Part shown: one piece after another, positions 49,023-61,957 of the stretch
Numbering within the stretch: the first letter of the stretch is position 1
Layout of the letters: each line of letters begins with the position of its first letter
NCBI GenBank assembly: GCA_026545765.1
Contig: CM048844.1
Location: 73,313,035 to 73,377,034, forward strand
Reading direction: 5' to 3'
DNA from: Plantago major
Lineage: Eukaryota; Streptophyta; Magnoliopsida; Lamiales; Plantaginaceae
DNA: 64,000 nt
Position numbers and translations under genes: made by a program
Notes under the pieces: model-generated
The model's input: only the letters and a program-made list of their open reading frames with translations
The model's database searches: none
What the model was told of the DNA's origin: nothing

Positions 49023-49977
49023 TGTTGATACGGAAATATGTCCAATCCGTCATAAAGGACCTAGGAACGAATCCTAAGGCATCCTAAGTCATCCAATGGA
49101 TCCGAGACACTTTGGTCCGAGCCAACGGTCTGATCCGGGCAGACCAACCATGATCCGATCCACCTCGACAGAAAGGAACAAAGGATCTGAGACCTACCAG
49201 GCCCGACCCGGAACCTTGGGTCCGACCCACCTTGGTCCGAGCCTCACTGGGAAAGGAGTATAGTGCTAAGTCAGTACCCTCTCCGACACAAGGAATCCGA
49301 TCCGGATGCCAACTCGGATCCAGCATGACCATCTCATAAAACAACCAAGCAAATGGGCACCAAAGAGTGAGATGTCCGAACCTAGGAGCTCCGAATCGAA
49401 AGAGTTGGACAGGCAGGAGAACTTCCTCAGCTGACAACCAAATATGGTCCGGACCAATCGTCCGGACCCATCTCTCCGAACCTAGGAACTCGGCAGAACT
49501 AGTCACATCCTCAAGAACTCTCCCAATAATGACCAAACTACCCCTAAAGCCCAAGATGGCATGGGCTAAAGCTTCATTATTGGGCTATGGGCCTCATATT
49601 AGCATTGGTGGCTCAATCGTAGCCTTACACTTGGCGCAATCCTAGCAAGGCCTCCTATTTTGATGATAGCCTATAAATAGGCACACATCCCCACAAGATC
49701 AGGTAAGTCATCTTACAAGTCACATTGCCCTCCTACTATCTAATACTACACAGAGTCGATCTTCAGTGACTCTCGAGTAAAGTCTCAAGATCCGGTTTGA
49801 CACTTAGCAAACCGGATACTAACCCCCCCCCCCCCACTCAAGTGTGCAAGTCCTTACCGAAGTAGTTGGTCGCTAGTTCTTACGCATTGGTTCTCACCTA
49901 GCAAAGAGCTTCTTACCTTGGCACCTACTAGAGAACTTAAATAAAATCTAAGTAGTTGGGGAGTTTCACCCTCAACA
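49023..49977 (+). mobile_element. 5' LTR of element 2 (subfamily B, 955 bp)
   Basis: TGTTGATACG to CCCTCAACA. The U3 part is rich in TCCGA words and contains GGTCCGGACC. The TATA box is at 49672-49679, followed by the presumed start of transcription, and a C-run lies near 49823-49836. The U5 part is of the GTAGTTGGTCGC type shared with the solo LTR at 32690. Confidence 0.96.
49672..49679 (+). promoter_or_regulatory. LTR TATA box (element 2, sense promoter)
   Basis: TATAAATA lies in the palindrome GCCTATAAATAGGC. The same box is in nearly every LTR here (70-77, 13224-13231, 33340-33347, 41679-41686, 44395-44402, 63272-63279; altered in the last base at 18669-18676). Transcription would start about 30 bases downstream and run through gag-pol. 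Confidence 0.75.
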
Positions 49978-49980
49978 TTT

Positions 49981-49998
49981 TGGCGCCGTCTGTGGGAA
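49981..49998 (+). promoter_or_regulatory. Primer-binding site of element 2
   Basis: TGGCGCCGTCTGTGGGAA begins three bases after the 5' LTR. TGGCGCCGT is complementary to the 3' end expected of a plant tRNA (tRNA-Asp is a usual primer in this group). The exact tRNA is my inference. Confidence 0.8.
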
Positions 49999-50028
49999 TC
50001 TTTACAAAAAGTCCCGTTCTCTTCAGTA

Positions 50029-51760
50029 ATGGCAAGAATAAGAAGGTCCACAAGAACCACCGCCACCGCAGTTGGTACTCCTGCACCTCGACAAAGGGGT
50101 AGACCTCCTACTAGGAGAGGAAGAGTAGCAAGAGTTCCTCCAAGAGATGCAACGGATTATCCTAGCGATGGCCGTACTGCTAGTCTCTCTTCTGAGGAAG
50201 AAAGAGCTACGAATCCGCCAGTAAGGACCCAGGTGATTGGAGTCGAAGGACAAGTTCCTCCGTCAGGAACACATGGCCCTCCTCCCGGGAAAAACTTCAC
50301 CCTTCCAAATGGGCAGATCATTCGTCCTAGTGAGTTCGGGATGGACGAGAATCAGTTTGGCCTCTTACTCACCACTATTCAGGGATGTTTCGGATCAAAC
50401 AACCTCCAGCCTCCTCAACCCACTCCACCTGTGGCAATCCCAAGACAAGCTGAACCCGCGCAATCAAGAAACGAGCATCGTCCCACCCAACAAAGACTGG
50501 GGGAACAAGCTCAGCCGGAAGATCTAAGGAACCTTCTTATAAGGAGGGCTGCTGCTTCTCAGGGACAACGAGGGAGAAGTCCAGAAGTGCCACGGGTAGA
50601 CGAAGTGGGAACCAGTCGGCGAGGAGCTCAACAACAAGTGCCAAGAGATCAAATGGCGGAAAGCATCCCGATAGTTCCAATCAGTGATCTTCCTCCAGAC
50701 GTAGCTATCAACCCCAGAACTGGTGAAAGACTGACAGCTGAGTAGATCTACTTCCAACAGAAGGCCTTGGAAACACAAATTGCCACCTTGAGCAAGATGG
50801 TCAAAGCACATGAGAAAGTGACTGTTAAGACTCCCAACCCCCTGTGCGACGAAATCAGAGGAGAACGAAAGCGCCCCGACTGCGTTATCCCAAACCTTGA
50901 GCATTACTATGGGGATACTTGTCCTGTAGGGCATCTTACTAGATACGAAAGTAAGATGGAAAGCAATGGACTCAACGACAACATGAAAGCTCTCAACTTT
51001 TCCACCACACTCTTTGGAGAAGCAATGGATTGGTGGACCTCACTACCTAATGGTTCCATCAGATCTTATGCGGACGTCGCCTCCCTTTTCTTGAAAAGGT
51101 TCGAGAAAGCAAAGAAAAGGAAGAGGTCAGTTGAGCACCTGGCAGGCATAATCCAGAAAGAGCATGAGGACCTTAGAACCTTCCTTGACCGCTTCAACGC
51201 TGAAGTACGACAGGTAGAGCCTCATAGCATCAAAGAGCGGGTCCGACACCTGTATGCCAACACTTATAATGATGAGCTCAGAAGAAAGCTTTACAATGAA
51301 TAAATCACCACTGAAAAGTACTTGGAAGACATCTGCGAAGGAGTCTTGTATGGAGAAGAATACCGACGAAATGTCCCGATAAGAGCAGGGATAAAGAAGG
51401 GGAAAGAACAAGTACGCCAAGAACTTCCTCCTCGTTAAGGGAAGTTTGAACAAAAAAGAGATCTCAGGGACAGGAAAGAATTCCGTAGAGAAAGAACTCC
51501 GCCTAGGAGATACGCCGAGTATACTCGCCTCAACAGACCAAGATCCGACATCTTGGCTTCTATTGTTGAGAAGGACTTAGATATACAATGGCCTAGACCT
51601 ATCAGGAGCAGCAAGAAAAGTAAATTTTCTAAAGACTACTGTAGGTTCCACAAGCAGAAAGGGCACCCAACTGAGGATTGCATCCAGTTGAAGACAGAAA
51701 TCGAAAGACTAGTGAAAAGTGGAAAGTTGAAAGAACCAACAGGTGAAGAAGAACCTTCCA
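50029..51760 (+). pseudogene. gag region of element 2
   Basis: The ATG at 50029 opens an Arg/Pro-rich N-terminal part (MARIRRSTRTTATAVG). A capsid-like part follows at about 50870-51300, with LFGEAMDWWTSLPNGSI and FLDRFNAEV as in the plant retrotransposon gag family (PF03732). A zinc knuckle of the Tat type, YCRFHKQKGHPTEDC, lies near 51640-51685. Gag would form the virus-like particle. A few breaks are present, so it is read as a fossil. Confidence 0.88.
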
Positions 51761-54700
51761 GACATAGAAAGAATGAGCAGAGAAGAGAGGAGCGTGATTC
51801 CGAACCTCCGACAGGATCTTTACCACCACCTCCAGCGGAAATCCCATCTCGGCATGCCCAAAGATACCAAGGGTACCGCGAAGATACAGAAATAGAGAAC
51901 CTCCCTTATAGTGGAGTTATCAACGCCATTGCAGGAGGACCAACAGGGGGAGATAGCAGAAATGCAAGGGAAAGGACCGCGCAACACTTGAGAAACAACG
52001 ACAGAGCTTATGGTCCACCAGCCCTGAAAGGCACAAATGCCATTACCTTTGACGATAGCGAGATCCCCCCACCAACGTCTGGCGGAGGAGATCTCAAGGA
52101 CCCCGATGTCCCTTTGGTTGTTTCTCTAGTGATTGCCACTTACAAGGTCAACAAGGTACTAATCGACACAGGAAGCTCCTCCAATGTCATATCCAAGAGG
52201 ACCGTGGAGCAAATGCACTTGGGGCAAATACAATACGGACGAGTATACACTTCATTGGTAGGTTTTGGAGGGTCTGTAGTACGCCCCATTGGAAGTATAC
52301 CACTACAAGTCTCTATGGGCACCTTTCCGACAAGGGTGACCAAGACAATCCTCTTTGTGGTAGTAGATAGCACCTTCGACTATAACGTGATCTTGGGCCT
52401 CCCGGGACTTAACCAATTCAGAGCAATTGCTTCTCCCTTACACAACAGGGTAAAGTTCCCAACCCCGAACGGCGTGGGGGAAGAAATGGGCAACGTTAGG
52501 GAAGCCTGGGAGTGCTACATCATGTCAACCAAAGGGGCCACAGTACCTGTCCTTTCGGTCACTAAGGGCCCTAGTAGCTATTCTTCCATTACTCTAACGC
52601 CACCGAAGGAAGAGATCGGTATTGGGTCGCTCAGAGAAAAGTTCCCCAAGACAGCTAGAATAGAGCCCCATGAAGCCTTGAAAGAGGTTCAACTGGTCGA
52701 AGGAGATTCGGAAAAAACAACTCGGATTGGAACAGAGATGAGTACGGAAGTAGAGCTGAAGCTCATCATTTGCCTTCGTAACAATCGCGACATCTTTGCT
52801 TGGAGCACAGATGATCTCAAGGGGATAGACCCAAGGATCGCAGTTCACCGTCTGAACATGGATCCGACGGTCAGACACATCCGGCAAAAGAGGAAAGACT
52901 TTGGACCAGTTGAGGATGCTATCATAGTGGGGGAGGTTGACAAGTTGATGAAAGCAGGCCATATTGAAGAAGTCAGATACTCCGACTGGGTCTGTAACGT
53001 GGTCCTCGTCGAAAAAGCTCCAGGAAAGTGGAGAATGTGCAATGACTTCACTAGACTCAACAAATTTTGTCCAAAAGATCCCTATCCATTGCCACGCATA
53101 GATCAGCTGGTAGATTCCACTGCAGGATGTGCACTTCTAAGCTTCATGGATGCCTACCAAGGCTTCTACCAAATTAGGATGGCTCAAGAAAACGTCATTC
53201 TTTGCGGCCGGAGGGGTCTATTGCTTCAAGGTCATGCCCTTTGGCCTCAAGAATGCAGGAGCTACTTACCAACGTCTGGTAAATAAGATGTTCAAGGAAG
53301 AATTGGGAAAAACCATGGAAGTCTATGTGGATGACATGCTTGTGAAAAGCAAGACTGGAGAGGAACACATTGAACACCTTAACAATTGTTTCTCTATTCT
53401 CCGGAAATACAGAATGAAGCTAAACCCTGAGAAGTGCACTTTCGGGGTGAAAGGAGGAAAGTTCCTTGGATACATGGTCACAGAAAGAGGCATCAGTGCT
53501 AATCCAGAGAAAATAAAGGCAATCATAGATCTACCACAGCCTGAGACTATCAATGAAGTTCAGAAGCTTCTAGGAAAGGTGATGGCATTGAGCCGTTTTA
53601 TTTCAAAATCCGCCGAGAAGAACCTACCCTTCTTTAAAATCTTACGAAAGGGAAACAAGTTCGAGTGGACAAAGGAGTGTGAAGAGGCCCTGGAAAACTG
53701 GAAGAAGTATCTCCTCTCACCGCCCCTTTTGTCTAAACCCATGGAGGCTGAAACCCTTTACCTCTATTTGGCCACCACTGATGAAGCAATGAGTTCTGTA
53801 CTGGTGCAGATACAAGACAACGAGCATCTACCAATTTACTATTTGAGCAAAGCCCTTGCAGGCTCTGAGGCCAGATATGTCAAGGTTGAGAAGCTCGCCT
53901 TCGCATTGGTTTACACTGCACGGCGACTGAAGCCTTACTTCAAGTCGCATCGGATCGTGGTCCTTACAAATGAGCCACTCAAACATGTCTTGGGCAAACC
54001 GGATCAGTCAGGACGCCTGTCCAAATGGGCTATTGAGTTGAGTGAATATGATATTGGGTATCAAGCCCCATCTGCCAAGAAAGCACAAGTTCTGGCCGAC
54101 TTCCTGGTAGACTATCCAGAGAAAGCAGAAGAAGAGAGCAAAAACTTCCAGGAAAAGGCTAGTCATGTGGTGATAGCCCAAATCAAAGAATCAAGAGGAG
54201 AGAAAGAAGCAGAAGAGACACAAAGAGGTAGCATCCAACTTATGACTAGGTATCACGAACCTATGGATGATTCACTGAGAGTAAGGCACATGTTTCTTTT
54301 GGACGAAGAACTCAATACCTCGACAACTGCATCTTCCGACAAGAAGCAGGAGGTTGGGAAAGCACTCACTCCCATTTCGGGAGGTAAGGAAAGAAACAAA
54401 GAATGTTGGACATTACAAGTGGACGGATCATCCACTGGACGGTTGGGAGGAATAGGAATTTTCCTTGAAAGTCCTGAAGGAGCCAAGCTAGAGTACGCCA
54501 TCACCCTCAATTTTAAGGTGACGAACAACGAGGCCGAATATGAAGCACTTATCACCGGTGTAAGAATGGCGAAAGCCCTTCAGGTAAAAAGGATCAAGGC
54601 CTACACAGACTCGCAACTCGTACAATCCCAGTTCTCCGGGTCCTTTATCACCAAAGGACCTAACATGATCAAATACTTGGAGCTCCTCAAGAAAGAGGCT

Positions 54701-56113
54701 GAGCAGTTTGAAGAATTTACCCTTGACCAATTTCACAGAGAATGGAATGAAAAAGCCGACGCCCTCTCCAAGTACGCCTCAGCCTTAGAAGCTTTGGACA
54801 CAAGAAGTGTCATCCTAATGACCCGCGCGGAATCCTCCCTGGCAAACCCCAACGGACAGATGCTTCTCTTAAGCACAGAAAGAAACTGGATGACTGATAT
54901 ATTCCGTTACCTCAAGGAGGGTACTTTACCTGAGGATCCTAGAGAGGCCAGGAAGATTCAATGTCGAGCTAACAGATACTTTATTCTAGAAGAAGATCTC
55001 TACAAAAGATCCTACAGCGGAACTCACATGAGGTGCCTAGATCCTCAAGAAGCGAAAACTGTGATGAAAGAAATCCATGCCGGAAGTTGTGGAAGTCATT
55101 CAGGAGGAAGAACTTTGGCGCAAAAGATCATAAGACAAGGATACTATTGGCCAACTATTGACATAGATACTGCCAAAATCGCCCGCGCCTGTGAAGACTG
55201 CCAATACTATGCCAACATACCACACCGCCCGACCAACCCTATGATTCCGTCAATCATAGCATGCCCATTTGATCAATGGGGCATAGACATAGTTGGTCCC
55301 TTTCCGCGAGGAACACATCAAAAGAAGTTTTTGATAGTGGCAGTGGAATACTTCACTAAGTGGGTCGAAGCTGAAGCAGTGTCAACCATCACAGAAAGCA
55401 GGGTTCGGACATTCATCTGGAAGAACATCATCTGCCGGTTAGGACTCCCACGAGTGCTAGTTTCAGACAATGGAGCACAATTTTCTGGGTCAAGACTGAA
55501 GGAGTGGCTTCAGTCCTTTAAAATAGAACAGCGCTTTACTTCCATTGGCCACCCCCAAGCCAATGGTCAGGTGGAAGCCACCAACAAGACCATAGTCAAA
55601 ATTTTGGAGAGAAGGTTGAGAACTTCCCAAGACAGTTGGGCGGATGATCTCGACGCGGTCCTTTGGGCGCATAGAACGACAGCCCGGACTGCCACACAAG
55701 AAACACCTTTCTCCCTGGTCTATGGATCCGAGGCGGTCATCCCTTCGGAAACGGTGGTGGCAACCCAGAGAATCCAGCAATACAATCCAGCTGATAATGA
55801 GATCGCAAGGATCTATGACCTTGAGCTCCTTGAAGACAAGCGCGATAAGGCATTGACCAACATCCTTCGGTACCAAGCCATGACTGCTCGATCCTACAAT
55901 AAACGTGTCTTCCCCAAGGATGTACAAGTTGGAGACTTAGTCCTCAGAAGAGCCGATATACTAAGTCATGTGGGGAAACTTAAGCCCAAGTGGGAAGGAC
56001 CGTACAAAGTTACTGGGGCAAGAGTTAATGGAAGCTTTGAACTAGAAGATGAGCAAGGGCGGGCCTTGAAGAGAACTTGGAATGCCAAGAATCTCCAAAA
56101 GTTTTACACCTAG
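51761..56113 (+). pseudogene. pol region of element 2 (protease, RT, two RNase H, integrase)
   Basis: Domains in order: aspartic protease with LIDTGSSS near 52157-52180; reverse transcriptase from about 52850, with YVDDM near 53323-53337; the usual RNase H at about 53640-54110; an acidic linker; a second, archaeal-type RNase H at about 54400-54790 with CWTLQVDGSS, which marks the Tat lineage; and integrase from about 55030, with an H2C2 zinc region, the DDE core (SDNGAQF near 55465) and a GPY/F-type end at 56113. There is no chromodomain. Most of the length reads openly; at least one break is present, so it is treated as a fossil. Confidence 0.93.
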
Positions 56114-56918
56114 AGGAGGAGTGTGGCAACGACTGTCACCTTCCTTTGTCTTGACGATCTGTTTTCTGTGTTTGTTTTTTGAACAGGCCTCGAAGCCCTC
56201 AAGTTGTAATTCGATTTCCGTCAAATCAATACAACTGTGATTTCATAAACATTGTTAATAATCATGTCCTTCGAATCTCATGATTCGGACAGGCCATGAA
56301 GATACTTAACTACTCAATCCGAAACTAGATCATACACTGATCCGAATCGGATTAACACAATCAAACAGTGTCCGACCTTGACAAAGGCAAATACGCTTTC
56401 ATTAAAACAAGAGTACAGAATTACAAAGTCAGGGTCCGAAGAGCCCTAATCGAGCTTACAAAAACAAGCTCCTATTCTATCTCTTTTTCTACTTCTACAG
56501 CAAAGCTTCTTCATTAACCCTGGTCTACCGAACCAAACCCCGTCCGAGCACTATTAACTTTATCTGTGGGCGCTCCGAAGGAAGAAGGAATTCCACCATC
56601 CCAACTTTGATTGCTTACTGACAAAGATTTCGAAGCCCCCTTCGGACGATCTAAAAACTAACAACAGCCGGACGAGACAACTGAGCCCATTCAATACTTC
56701 CAGAAAGGATACTTCATCACTTCTGAGCGAAAGAGAGCTCCGAAGCAAGCAAGAAACACTCCAACAATACGGATCGCCTTTTACCGGATTATAGTACACA
56801 AATCTCTCCGATTTAAAGTACTTGAAGGGCAACCAGTCCGGACAGTCGGAATGTCCAAATCACTCCGGAGGCTCCAAATGTTCCGAGTTCCAACAAAATC
56901 GGCATTGTCAGGGACTCC

Positions 56919-56963
56919 GTTCCAGAATCGCAAGATGCTCTCTCGAGCCTTCAATTCTGGAAC
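56919..56963. other. Stem-loop 1 in element 2 spacer
   Basis: GTTCCAGAATCG (56919-56930) pairs with CAATTCTGGAAC (56952-56963) with one G-T type pair in RNA, so an 11-12 bp stem is still possible. Same place as 6781-6825. Confidence 0.75.
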
Positions 56964-57097
56964 GTAGCCAATAACAAAACCAAGATTGCTCGAACGAAAA
57001 ACTTTAGGAGTAAGACGAACAACTTCCCGGAAGAGATATTTCCGGAGGATCTCAACAATCCGACTCCCAACAAAGACCGGCACTATCAGGGACTCCA

Positions 57098-57141
57098 TTC
57101 CAGAATTGCAAGTAGCTCCTTAAGAGCCTTCAATTCTGGAA
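57098..57141. other. Stem-loop 2 in element 2 spacer
   Basis: TTCCAGAATTG (57098-57108) and CAATTCTGGAA (57131-57141) are exact complements across a loop of about 22 bases. Same place as 6960-7002. Confidence 0.83.
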
Positions 57142-58523
57142 CGAAATCACCAATAAACCTGGACTGCTCGGATACGGACTTACAAGAACAAGCCAAAAAT
57201 CTGTGGAGGTTAAAGTACACTACCTTTGATCCGGAGGACGAATGACTCGGAACACAGCAGGATTGACAGAATGCCTTCCAACATCTCGGGCAGATCTTAC
57301 ACCGGACCTCGAAATACTGGAAGGGATTCTACCAAACCAATTATGCCGACTTGTCGCCCCCCGGGTACATACCTAAAGCGGAATGCCTCGGATGCATTGA
57401 GGTTCAAAGACAACTATTTGAAGATCCCCAAACCATCCAGCTAATCTACCTCTCCGGGGCTAAAGTCATGGATATAGACCACAGCCTCGGAGAAAGAAGA
57501 TTAGCCTGACGATCAGAGGAATTGATTGGCAAAGATTTCAGGCCTCACTCGGCACGGACTGTATGATCGAAGATCCGAGGCTGGCTATCCGAGCAATTTA
57601 ACTTCCGAAGACTCTCACCGTGAACCAACCCGGGTAAACTTCCGAAGCATCGGAGACACCTATGGGATAAGATCACGCGCAAGAGTGATGGTATAAACAT
57701 GTTCGCCAGCCATCCGGACTCGAGCTCCGGACCCTTGTTTACTATAAAAGGGAGAATGTCCTAATGAAAAGCCGTACAAAGCAGGGGTATATATAGAAAG
57801 AGAAGACCAATCGAAAGCGGACACGTGTCCCATATCCACCGGAAATGGGCTTGGGCCGAACATGGGCCTGGCTCTTCGGCTTCCATTGGCCCAACCCAAT
57901 AATCCATCCATACGGTCGATCATATTGACTAAGTTACTCGCTCGGACGTATCAAGCTCGGGGCTGACGTAACAACCTCCGAAGCAACTGTGATTCGTATA
58001 GAGTCACCCTATACTTAATGATGATCATCTTTTCATTATCTCACAAGTCTTTATGACTCGGGATGACACACCAAGTCAACGTCCGAATCGTCACAACTCT
58101 TTCTCGCCAGCCTTGTCACTCTAAGACGTGGCTCCGAACCGTTCATGATTTGGCTTATTTCTATTAAAGATTCCGATTCGGATGGGTACAATGGTTGATC
58201 GTCCCCCAGGACCAGCAAAAGAACATTTGCATCAGGCAAATTAACGCTCTAGCGGTTTGAATCTCAAAGGTCCGAACCCATCATCCGAGTTTACGAAAGT
58301 TGATGAGTTACTAGGCAAATACAAAATTAAACGCGCAAGAATGTAAACAGAAGCATTTAGCATTTCAACAACAAGAATAGTTCCGAGCCACCAATGGGCC
58401 CGGATCAACAACATTCATCAAGACAGGTATATGGTTTTACAAAAAGATGATGAGTAAAAAAGACAACATTATTTTCAGGCCCGAAGGCACACTACTACAA
58501 AAAACCCGGGGCATACCCCGTCT

Positions 58524-61500
58524 TTACTGCCTTCGCCGCTCGGACGAACTAGGCTGAGACCGAGAGGGACCCCCCGTATCCTTCTCCGGAGGCGCTTGAC
58601 TTTGTTGTTGGGCTGCTTGGGCTAACCTCCGTTCTCGCCGAGCCTCAACCTCTTTCAAGAAGGCCGGACATTGTTGCATCAAGTCTAGGTCCGGATCGAA
58701 GCCACAAAGCCTGTGCAGAGTCACCCGGCCAGGTTCCAAGTGATCCTCCAAAGGAACGAAAACACTGGACATAAGCACCCGAGGAACGAAGGGTGGGAGA
58801 TACGGACCGCCATGATTATACTTTTTGCCCTCTGACTCCTCGCAGACCAGCTCCACAAACTCACACTTGAGCAGGTCCTCGTCCAAGACACCCTCCGGAG
58901 CAAAGTCCGATCCATCTCCATTCTTGAAAGCGGACACCCCCTCAGCCTCCAAGTTGCAGTCATCCCATCAAATTTTTCCTCCGAACTGGTCCACAGCTGC
59001 ATCGAACCCATCTTGACGGGCCTCGTCATACTTCGACTCGAACAAAAACTTGCAGGAGTCCGAATCAAGGAAATCTTGAGCAGCCCTTGTACGGACCCCC
59101 AGAAGCTCTTTCAGCATCATATCTTTGAAAGTCCGAGGGACACCCACGAACTCGTCCAGACTATCTTGGTGCACTTTCAAGTCAGTCTCCAAAGATCGAA
59201 TGGCACTTTTCATCTTGGCAGTCTCCGACTCGGCCTCCTGTTTAGCAGCTATGGCCTTCTTTAGGCGCTCCGAAGTGCTGTTCAACCGACGTTTAATCGC
59301 CTCGGCCTTTCATTTTAGCCAAATCTTCTTCCAAGGTGGCTCTCTGAGCAGCTACCAGAGAGCATGCTTCAACAGCAGCAGCAAGCTAAAAACAAAAACG
59401 AAACAACGGAAGTGTTAGATACCTCCGAACCACAAGGAGATGTAAAACCAACGGAAAATTTAAACTCTCTTTGCGCTGAGCGGCAGTTAACTCCGTGATC
59501 CGCTCCAGCTCCGAGGCAGCAGCCAACCGAGCAACTTCAGCATCCGAATCCAGCTCGGGCGCCTCGCTCATCTTCCCCTTGCCTTTTTTAGCGGGAGGGT
59601 TCTGACCTTCGGAGGGGCGCTTTTTTGCAGCCGCAGTGCTCGATCCGCTGGCGGGAGGATCTCGAGACACGGACCTTGGAGGCTTCTTCGAGCCCTTAGC
59701 ACCAGCCACCTTCCCCTTATCCGGAGTGGGAATAGTCTGGGCTTCCTCGCCCGCAGCAGCCCTCCGGGACTCTTCCACTCGGAACGCAGCAGCATTTCGG
59801 GGCTCCTCCATCGGAAGCACGGTGGAAGTCTTGATGATTTGGGTCCGAGAACCTTCTGCCATCTCCCTCCGCTGCGCAGCATTTTGTTGACGCTTCAACT
59901 CGCGCAAGTTCGACATCGTATACTCGAACCAAAAAGCTGCACATCCGAATCACAATGAGTTGCAAAAATACAAAAGAATCTACAAATGCTAACCACATAG
60001 TCGACAAACAGACAACCGAATCGGGCAACCACCCCAGATTAGAGAAGGAACACTTACTCAAGTCCTCCATATCATCACAAAAGCTGGGCTCGGACAAACC
60101 AGCTAGATACGGAAGAGGCTGACATATCAGCCCTCGGAAGAAGTACTTTTCTGGCTCTTGACTCCAATGGAGCGCTTGCATCCATAGGGGGACGTTCCGG
60201 GCCGGTGGCTTCCAGTTGGCAGCTTGCCTTGGAAGAATTTCCTCTCAAAATGCCACTGGGGCCTCTCCGCTTCGGATTGCCCGGGCTTCCGAGCCGGACG
60301 GACGGACATATACCTCTTGAACCATTGGATTCCCAACGAGGACAGAGGGTCAACAAAAAATGTATACGCCTGGCGACATACGAACGTATAGAACCATGCG
60401 TTCCTATTACTTACACTTATGTTGAATAATTTACGAAAATTATCAAACGTGACCGGGATGCCTTTATATTTACATAAGACCCCGAAGCACATCAGATTTC
60501 CGAGGGAGTTGGGGATAATTTGGTGCGGACTCAACCCCGTACTGTTTAAAATCTCCAAAAACTCGGACGATACGGGTAGCTGCCACCCGCAATGAAGACT
60601 TATCTCATGAACACACATATAGCCCGGTGGCGGATTATAAAAAGCATGAGACTCGTCCGGAACAAGAATCTCCACACACTCCGGGATCTCATATCTCCTC
60701 CGGAGCTCATCCACTTCCTCGACTCGGATGGTTGAGGCACAAGTAGGTAAAGTACCGTCCTCATTCAACTCGCCCTCCGGATCGGGGTGAGTGACCTCGT
60801 CTTTAGACCGAGGGAACTTTACTTGGAACACGTCCTCACCCTTCCTCAGTCTCTCCGGACGCTCTTCCTCAGCCATCCGCCGACTCGGCCCTGCTTGCCC
60901 AGCTGATTCCACACGGAACACACGAGCGGATGGTTCTACACTTTCTTCCTCTTCGGAACCAGAATCTTGGCCCCGTGCACCTTCTTCTACCTCATCCTCT
61001 TCGGACGAAGACGCCAGCTCTACAACAGTTCAGAGAGGTACAACTACCTACACCCGGTCTTCTTCACCTTCTTCAAATGCACCTAAGCTAGGAGGTGCCT
61101 CCGAAGTATCATGCACTTCCTCAATATTCGGCTTCTGCAGATCCGGAACAAACGGGACTCGATTAGGATTACTCCTAAAGTTATAACCTAGGTTGCGAAT
61201 TAAAGTTCGGATCTCTACTGGAAGTTCGGATTCCTGTCTAGCACGGCCCGGACGATGAGTTCCTATAACTCGCGAACTTGTTTCTTGAGCCGCCACAATA
61301 ACATGCACATAGGACACTCACAGGTAATCCCGACGCCTCGGAGGATCAGGATCCGGAACAACTAACCGAAGTAAGGAACTTACCTCGGGCTCTTCCTGGC
61401 TCGGATGGGGCGCCTGTTCCACCTCCAATACTTCGTCGTCATCTACGATCTCAATTTCCTCAGAGCTATCGGTCAAAGATATTGCTTCAGAGTCATATCC

Positions 61501-61539
61501 CTCAGCCTCGGATCGATTTTGGCTATCACTCTCGGACAT
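58524..61539 (-). pseudogene. Antisense accessory gene of element 2 (PF04195-like), broken copy
   Basis: Same layout as 8521-11470: acidic N-terminus from MSESDSQNRSEAEG at 61539; a conserved PF04195-like part at about 60720-60270 with YNPPPGYMCVHEISLHCGW; a basic KKRPSEGQ/KKGKGK stretch near 59650-59570; a Glu/Ala-rich coiled coil at about 59285-59000; and an acidic and then Gln/Ser-rich tail ending at 58524. It is closely alike at protein level to element 1 but carries several breaks, so it is treated as a fossil. Confidence 0.8.
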
Positions 61540-61540
61540 C

Positions 61541-61809
61541 CTAAGGAAAGGAGAAAGCAATTTCGTAAGCTCTAAGGTGGCAGTCCGAGAGGCCGTTTAT
61601 GTATATTCAAAGTGTCAAGATTAAGGCCAAAACCAGTGGCTTTAGCGGATGAAGTTAGTACGGAGTCAGTACTACGCCTACTCGGTGTTAGTCAAAATAT
61701 TGAGTACGCCTCGGCTATCAACTATACTACACATCATAAGCATGCATCCGAGCAACTAGAAGATGAAAGAGAATGCAGACAAATGATAAGACGCGACAAG
61801 TAAACTTAC
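61541..61809 (-). other. Candidate leader intron of the antisense gene (element 2)
   Basis: Minus-strand donor ATCAA/GTAAGT begins at 61809, and acceptor TTTCCTTAG ends at 61541, immediately before GATGTCC. The length (269 nt) and both splice signals match element 1, although the interior differs. Confidence 0.6.
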
Positions 61810-61949
61810 TTGATCTCGGATGATTAGATGGAAATGCCTTGGCTTCGTATGGAATCTCGTGCTTCGGATCTCTCGTCGCTCGCTTCGGATATACTCAGAA
61901 TGCGAAAATTCTCTCTCTAAACGGTGAGAAATGAAGAACGCCACCCCTC

Positions 61950-61957
61950 TATTTATA
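61950..61957 (-). promoter_or_regulatory. TATA box of the antisense gene (element 2)
   Basis: On the minus strand CCCTCTATAAATAGAGG, about 140 nt upstream of the leader donor. Core and palindrome are the same as at 11906-11913. Confidence 0.65.

Larger units (their letters stand above)
56114..58523. other. Element 2 spacer between pol and the antisense gene
   Basis: About 2.4 kb parallel to 6086-8520 in element 1, rich in TCCGA/TCGGA words and without a recognisable protein. It carries the two stem-loops seen in element 1 (56919-56963 and 57098-57141). Confidence 0.7.

Noticed and set aside
49084-49554. Minus-strand frame of 156 codons in the 5' LTR, repeated at 62684-63154
   Set aside because: It is shared only because the two LTRs are copies of one another. 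Matching LTR subfamilies do not keep the frame open and no domain is seen.
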